Source: Palsa-1150 sp036490515 (lineage in GTDB: Bacteria > Myxococcota_A > Polyangia > Polyangiales > Polyangiaceae). From it: a DNA stretch of 64,000 nucleotides. Within the stretch, counting starts at the first letter, position 1; every line of letters begins with the position of its first letter. The notes below the pieces were generated by a model. It saw only the letters and a list, made by a program, of their open reading frames with translations, was not told the origin of the DNA and made no database searches. The stretch lies in the NCBI GenBank assembly GCA_036490515.1, contig DASXDU010000018.1:1-64000 (forward strand), in the 5' to 3' direction. Both the position numbers and the translations under genes were made by a program. Of this stretch, positions 61,349 to 64,000 are shown piece after piece.

Positions 61349-64000
61349 TCAGAAGTACAGCGCCACGGTCCCCAGCACCGTGCGCGGCGGCGCCGGGATG
61401 ATGTGCACCGCCGGCGACGCGGGCCCCTGCCCCGGCTTGAAGCCCCAGTTGGACACGAAGTACGCCTCGTCGTCGGCGTACTTCAGCCCGAGCACGTTGT
61501 AGACGTCGAGGCCCACCTCGACGAACCGGTACCGGAGCGACGCGAGAGCGTTGAGGACGTTGTTCGTCGGGGCGAGGATGACGTCGTTCACGTGGCGGCC
61601 GCCGATGAGCGTGTAACCGACGCCCGCGCGGCCCGTGAGCGGCGCCTCGCGCACGCGGAGAAGCTCGCCGTGCACGTTGACGTCCACGCGCCAGAGGTAG
61701 GCGGGGACGTTGGGGACGTAGTGGGAGCTGCCGACGACGAGGGTGTTGAAGGTCGCGGTCTGGAAGGACAGCGCCGTCGAGGCGAGGAGCCAGGGCGTCG
61801 GCCGCGCGAGGAACGAGCCCACGAGCCCCCGCCGCGTGCTCGCGTTCTCCGTCTCGAGGCCACCCGAGTCGACCTCGAAGACGAGCTCGTTCGCGACGTC
61901 CGTCTGGAAGGCCGTGAGCGTCGTGACGTAGCGGCCCTTGTCGACCTCGGACCGGAGCCCGGCCTCGACGCTCGTGACCTGCGAGAACGGCGAGCCCGGC
62001 GCGCACGGCGGCACCGCCGACGCCGCGACGCCGGTGAGCTGGAGTGTGGGGGCGTTGCAGCGCGTCAGGCTGCCCGCGTCGAGCGAGCGGAACCCCTCCC
62101 CGGCGGAGACGACGGGCGTGAGCTCGGGGACGATCTCGTAGGCCACGGTCACCCGCGGGCCGGGGGCGACACCGGCGACGTGCACCTGGGACCCCGGGAG
62201 CGCGCCGGCCGGGATGGGCGGCGCGACGCCTTCGAGCTGGTTGGTGATGCCGACGTCGAGGAGGTCGGCGCGCGCGCCGCCCGAGATGCGGAGGCGCTTC
62301 CAGAGGCGGACGTCGAGGTCGACGTAGCCAGCGAGATCGAGCGTGTCGAGGAGGAAGTTCTCGCGGTAGTCCCAGGGATCGAGGTCCGCGGGGTCGACGA
62401 GGTCCTTGCTCTGGCTCGTGTGCCCGGCGCGGACGGAGACGCCGGGCTCCACCACGATCTCGACGGGGCCGAACTGGAGGGGCGCCGCGTGGAAGCTCGC
62501 CGTCGCGCCCCATGCCGTCTCGCGGTTCGTGAGCTGCCAGAGGTCGCCCAGGCTCGCGAGCTGCGGCTGGAGGTTCGAGCTGCTGAGGTCCCCCGTGTAG
62601 TTCTGCCGCGAGAGGAAGTTCGTCCACATGACCCACGGGGCGACGACGAAACGCGAACCGCCGCTCGTCGAGTGATCGAGCTCGGCGCTCACGACGACAC
62701 GCGCCGAGTCCACGCCCTGCGCGGCCTGCGCGCACGACGACGACGTGCAGTTCAGCGGGAAGTACGAGTTGAAGTACGGGTACGCGCCGTAATAGCCGAT
62801 GCGGCCTGCGTCGACGTCGTCCTGGCGTACGACGCCGGGGAGCGAGGCGCTCGACGCGTACGCGGTCGCGAGGACGCGGACGTGATCGCTGTCGGTGAGG
62901 TCGACGCCGTACTGGCCGTTGACCGACGCGGACTTCGAGGCGCGATCCTGCCCGAAACCGTGGGTCTCGCGCAGCGAGAACGCGGCGAAGGTCTCCTCGC
63001 TCATGCCCGGAGGGGCGACGATGCCGACCAGGCGCGCCTGGTCGAACGAGCCGTACGTCGTCCGGAGCTGGTAGCCCCGCTCGGGCACGCCGAGATCGAA
63101 GAGGGCGCTGCCCACGATGGCGGAATCGCCCTGCCGCGGATCGTACGGACCCTCGAGGACGCGGATGCTGCGGACGACCTCGGGGATGATGAAGTTGGCG
63201 TCGGCGTACCCCTGCCCGTGGACGTGCATGGGGATGTTGATCGGGACCTCGCCGACTTTCATCTCGATGCCCGAACCGTTGTCGAGGTCGAAGCCGCGCA
63301 GGTACACGTCGTTGCCGAGGCCCTCGCCGTCCTCGTGATCGACGAAGAAGCCCGGCGCGGCGGAGAGCATCTCGCTCGTCTGCTGCCGGGGGGAAGCGGT
63401 GAGCGTCTCGCGGTCGATCCGGACGTCGCCGAGGCCGCGGGGCGAGGACCAGGTGAGGCCGTGAACCTGGATGGTGGGAGGAGGAGGCGGGAGCGCGGGC
63501 GTGGGCGGGAGCGCGGGCGTGGGCGTGGGCGTGGGCGCGGGCGCGGGCGCGGGCGTGGGCGTGGGCGTGGGCGTGGGCGTGGGCGTGGGCGTGGGCGTGG
63601 GCGTGGGCGTGGGCGTGGGCGTGGGCGGCGCGTGGAAGACGACGACGTACTCGATGCGGGAGCGGATGGGATGGCCGTCGCGCGACGAGGGGATGAAGTG
63701 GGCGGCCTTCACCGTGTCGATGGCGGCCATCACGAAGGCGTCGGGGGCGTCTCGCGGGAGGCGCGAGACCTCGACGGCCGATTCGACGGCGCCGCCCGTG
63801 TCGACGACCACCTGCAGCGTGACCTGCGTCTCGCGCGGAGCCTCGCCGGCCGGGTACGGCGCCACGATCGGCGCCGCCGGCTCCGCCTCGACGACCTGCG
63901 CGAGGGCGATCCGCGACGACGCAACGGTCGCGAGGAGCGCGAGGAGCGCGAGGGCCGCGATGCCCGGGACCGCGCGCCTGCCAGGCCGTGACGCCGTTCC
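61349..64000 (-). CDS. TonB-dependent receptor with fused TonB-C-like domain (5' end outside)
   Basis: The frame is open to the right edge and reads RPGRRAVPGIAALALLALL, then an ALAQ cleavage site, so the signal peptide is present but the start codon lies beyond 64000. The mature protein begins with about 75 residues resembling the TonB C-terminal domain (VTLQVVVDTGGAVESAVEVS, KAAHFIPSSRDGHPI), then a Pro-Thr/Pro-Ala repeat linker, then a receptor plug (LSAAPGFFVDHEDGEG, VYLRGFDLDNGSGIEMKVG, VVRSIRVLEGPYDPRQG) and a long beta-barrel ending in VALYF. The fusion of a TonB-like domain to its receptor is the notable point. The substrate is unknown. Confidence 0.87.
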   Translation of the reverse strand, partial: GTASRPGRRAVPGIAALALLALLATVASSRIALAQVVEAEPAAPIVAPYPAGEAPRETQVTLQVVVDTGGAVESAVEVSRLPRDAPDAFVMAAIDTVKAAHFIPSSRDGHPIRSRIEYVVVFHAPPTPTPTPTPTPTPTPTPTPTPTPTPAPAPAPTPTPTPALPPTPALPPPPPTIQVHGLTWSSPRGLGDVRIDRETLTASPRQQTSEMLSAAPGFFVDHEDGEGLGNDVYLRGFDLDNGSGIEMKVGEVPINIPMHVHGQGYADANFIIPEVVRSIRVLEGPYDPRQGDSAIVGSALFDLGVPERGYQLRTTYGSFDQARLVGIVAPPGMSEETFAAFSLRETHGFGQDRASKSASVNGQYGVDLTDSDHVRVLATAYASSASLPGVVRQDDVDAGRIGYYGAYPYFNSYFPLNCTSSSCAQAAQGVDSARVVVSAELDHSTSGGSRFVVAPWVMWTNFLSRQNYTGDLSSSNLQPQLASLGDLWQLTNRETAWGATASFHAAPLQFGPVEIVVEPGVSVRAGHTSQSKDLVDPADLDPWDYRENFLLDTLDLAGYVDLDVRLWKRLRISGGARADLLDVGITNQLEGVAPPIPAGALPGSQVHVAGVAPGPRVTVAYEIVPELTPVVSAGEGFRSLDAGSLTRCNAPTLQLTGVAASAVPPCAPGSPFSQVTSVEAGLRSEVDKGRYVTTLTAFQTDVANELVFEVDSGGLETENASTRRGLVGSFLARPTPWLLASTALSFQTATFNTLVVGSSHYVPNVPAYLWRVDVNVHGELLRVREAPLTGRAGVGYTLIGGRHVNDVILAPTNNVLNALASLRYRFVEVGLDVYNVLGLKYADDEAYFVSNWGFKPGQGPASPAVHIIPAPPRTVLGTVALYF
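63495..63628. repeat. (GGGCGT)n/(GGGCGC)n hexanucleotide repeat in TonB receptor gene
   Basis: About 22 hexamers, mostly GGGCGT with a central block of GGGCGC. On the coding (minus) strand they give alternating Pro-Thr and Pro-Ala, a rigid linker between the TonB-C-like domain and the plug. This is the longest of three such tracts in the window. Confidence 0.9.

Overview
The window is GC-rich DNA from a free-living Gram-negative bacterium, most likely a myxobacterium (Myxococcota, Polyangia type). The evidence is the base composition, GTG starts, many lipoproteins with Ser/Gly or Pro linkers and Cys-rich ends, a membrane Ser/Thr protein kinase, TonB-dependent receptors and an NtrC-type two-component system. 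No rRNA, tRNA, CRISPR array, phage or insertion sequence was recognised. The assignment is inferred from gene content, not from a marker gene.

1-31 kb is mostly housekeeping. dprA (5' end outside the window) and topA are followed by a long hairpin, an O-methyltransferase with a truncated-globin lipoprotein, greB, and secreted proteins with cupredoxin-like and SUMF1-like domains. A long minus-strand run follows, read from 23.3 kb down to 10.7 kb: a coiled-coil/OmpA-like pair, a Ser/Thr kinase, gpsA, a DUF4175 membrane protein, a secreted HExxH peptidase-like protein, psd, a methyltransferase and def. A dCMP deaminase, ddl and a PH-domain membrane protein diverge from it. A probable metal-uptake segment lies at 26.5-31.7 kb: TonB receptor, small lipoprotein, XRE/PBP-like regulator, Rieske protein, and a haem-motif lipoprotein behind a Fur-box-like palindrome.

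31.7-49.9 kb is accessory. It holds a 1.1 kb degenerate 21-bp tandem array, a lipin-like lipoprotein, a DUF4010 transporter with a universal stress protein, an M23 peptidase, a three-gene RND efflux operon with a small Cys-rich lipoprotein, a histidine kinase with a GAFTGA-type sigma-54 activator, another small Cys-rich lipoprotein, and a second degenerate array of about 22 bp. Three intergenic sites each carry two 13-bp GGGA-N5-TCCC dyads spaced exactly 22 bp centre to centre. Each pair lies 85-97 bp upstream of the start predicted from sigma-54 (-24/-12) elements facing the M23 peptidase, the efflux operon, the kinase/regulator operon and the small lipoprotein. This looks like a complete local regulon of the encoded activator, and it is the most notable find here.

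50-64 kb holds a secreted phosphoesterase, two closely related von Willebrand-type lipoprotein genes in inverted orientation around an OmpR-type response regulator, uvrC, a carboxypeptidase-regulatory-like lipoprotein, and a TonB-dependent receptor (5' end outside the window) with a TonB-C-like domain fused in front of its plug. Hexanucleotide repeats of the GCGCCC/GGGCGT type occur inside three genes and encode Pro- or Ala-rich dipeptide linkers.
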